The notes below the pieces were generated by a model, which saw nothing but the letters and a program-made list of their open reading frames with translations, was not told where the DNA came from and made no database searches. A stretch of DNA of 6,847 bases from Bacteroidales bacterium (lineage in GTDB: Bacteria > Bacteroidota > Bacteroidia > Bacteroidales > UBA932). Positions 5,709 to 6,847 of the stretch are shown here, piece after piece. The position numbers and the translations under genes are program-made. Location of the stretch: positions 1 to 6,847 of the forward strand of contig WRBG01000107.1 in assembly GCA_009784635.1 (NCBI GenBank), in the 5' to 3' direction. How positions within the stretch are numbered: the stretch's first letter is position 1; each line of letters opens with the position of its first letter.

Positions 5709-6839
5709 ATGATCAAACGACAAATCGAACACCAAATCAGGAAAAAAATCGGTATGGGCAAGGCGATCATTATCATGGGGGCACGTCAAATTGGCAAAAC
5801 AACCTTGCTTAGACAGATTTTTGGGGAAGACGCCTTGTGGCTCAACGGAGACGAATACGAAGTGCGCCATTTGTTCGCCCACATATCGGCTGTGCGTTTA
5901 CAGGCGTTGATTGGGAAGCACAGCACGGTAGTGATTGACGAGGCGCAACGCATCGAAGATATTGGATTGAAACTAAAATTGATAACAGATAATCTGCCCA
6001 AAGTTCAGTTGGTGGCGACAGGCAGCTCATCGTTTGAATTGGCAAATAAAATCAATGAGCCGCTTACGGGAAGAAAGTGGCAGTATCAGATGTTTCCGCT
6101 TGCCTTTGCCGAAATGGTGAACCACCACGGCTTACTGCAGGAAAAAATGATGCTGAATCATCGCCTTGTTTATGGCTATTATCCCGATATCGTAAATAAT
6201 CATGGAGAGGAAAAGGAGCTTTTGCAGCAACTTTCCGACAGTATTCTATACAAAGATATTTTGAAGTTCGATAATATTCAAAAAACGGATAAACTTATTA
6301 AACTGTTGCAGGCATTGGCATATCAGATTGGCAATCAAGTGTCGTATAACGAACTTGCACAACTCTGCGGTATCGATGGTAAAACTGTGGAAAAATACAT
6401 CATGATACTTGAACAGGCATATATTGTTTTTCGCTTGAAACCCTACAGTCGAAATTTACGCAACGAGTTAAAAAATACGCGAAAAATCTATTTTTACGAT
6501 AACGGCTTGCGCAATGCATTGATTGCTGACTTTAGGCAGGTGGGCATGCGCACAGACATAGGCGCGTTATGGGAAAATTTTATGATTTCGGAAAGAGTAA
6601 AATATTTGCATTACAATGGCTTATGGGTAAATAGTTGGTTTTGGCGCACTGTGGAACAAAAAGAGATTGACTATTTGGAAGATGCTGACGGACAACTCTA
6701 TGCCTACGAATTTAAGTGGAATGCCGAGGCAAAGGCAAAAGTCCCCAAACAGTTTGCAGAAACCTATTCAAACGCTATTTATACAGTTATTCACCCTAAT
6801 AATTATGAATCATCACATTTTTTATACCCCCGATATTGA
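5709..6839 (+). CDS. AAA_14/DUF4143 family ATP-binding protein
   Basis: The 376-residue protein has the two-part layout of AAA_14 plus DUF4143. The N-terminal P-loop ATPase has Walker A GARQIGKT (24-31), Walker B VVIDEAQ (74-80) and a sensor-like strand VATGSSSFEL (102-111). Next come a helical or winged-helix-like middle (about 190-240) and a C-terminal DUF4143 region ending in EID...EFK (319-321 and 334-336). That pattern resembles a PD-(D/E)xK nuclease-like core. The family is abundant in Bacteroidota and its cellular role is not established, so no function is assigned. The ATG at 5709 is preferred to an in-frame GTG at 5682 because an exact promoter box lies between them. Parts of the gene are notably AT-rich (G+C is 13 of 60 bases at 6241-6300) compared with radA (39 of 60 at 4501-4560), consistent with acquisition. 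The gene is complete and uninterrupted. Confidence 0.93.
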   Translation: MIKRQIEHQIRKKIGMGKAIIIMGARQIGKTTLLRQIFGEDALWLNGDEYEVRHLFAHISAVRLQALIGKHSTVVIDEAQRIEDIGLKLKLITDNLPKVQLVATGSSSFELANKINEPLTGRKWQYQMFPLAFAEMVNHHGLLQEKMMLNHRLVYGYYPDIVNNHGEEKELLQQLSDSILYKDILKFDNIQKTDKLIKLLQALAYQIGNQVSYNELAQLCGIDGKTVEKYIMILEQAYIVFRLKPYSRNLRNELKNTRKIYFYDNGLRNALIADFRQVGMRTDIGALWENFMISERVKYLHYNGLWVNSWFWRTVEQKEIDYLEDADGQLYAYEFKWNAEAKAKVPKQFAETYSNAIYTVIHPNNYESSHFLYPRY

Positions 6840-6847
6840 CGGAGCCA

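Noticed and set aside
1..6847. CRISPR arrays, insertion sequences, tRNAs, riboswitches or a defence island.
   Set aside because: No regularly spaced repeats, transposase motifs, tRNA-like cloverleaf or riboswitch core were seen. No gap between genes exceeds about 101 bp, and the genes are mostly housekeeping.

Overview
This window holds six protein-coding genes packed almost end to end. It looks like ordinary chromosomal DNA from a member of the Bacteroidota, probably Bacteroidales. The evidence for this is: a serine hydrolase of the DUF3471-tailed type that is common in this phylum; an AAA_14/DUF4143 ATPase; no convincing Shine-Dalgarno sequence before any start; and promoter boxes of the phylum-specific TAnnTTTG type at two of the three gene starts preceded by intergenic DNA. 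The genus cannot be fixed from what is visible. No tRNA, rRNA, CRISPR array, insertion sequence or phage gene was seen.

Layout. Bases 2-2669 carry a tight plus-strand cluster: the C-terminal part of a class A penicillin-binding protein (transpeptidase domain, cut by the window edge), D-alanine--D-alanine ligase (ddl, 11 bp later, TTG start) and the release-factor glutamine methyltransferase prmC (ATGA overlap with ddl). A secreted beta-lactamase-fold serine hydrolase lies on the minus strand (2623-4143), and its 3' end overlaps the 3' end of prmC by 47 bp. A stem-loop with a T-tract, just after the prmC stop, sits inside the 3' end of the hydrolase gene and may terminate the plus-strand cluster. 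An 81-bp divergent promoter region (4144-4224) separates the hydrolase from radA (4225-5607), which encodes the branch-migration and recombination ATPase. A 101-bp spacer with an unusual three-copy ATTCCTT-type repeat/hairpin and a clean promoter box then leads into an AAA_14/DUF4143 ATPase (5709-6839) that is locally AT-rich.

How the genes fit together. The ligase makes D-Ala-D-Ala, which ends the stem peptide that the penicillin-binding protein crosslinks, so the first two genes form a cell-wall unit. prmC is translationally coupled to them but serves translation termination. The convergent hydrolase has the penicillin-binding/beta-lactamase fold, but its substrate is unknown. radA is a housekeeping repair gene, and the terminal ATPase looks like a separate, possibly acquired, transcription unit. 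I did not find a convincing new multi-gene system. The most unusual signals are regulatory and architectural: the embedded terminator with its gene overlap, and the triple repeat before the ATPase.
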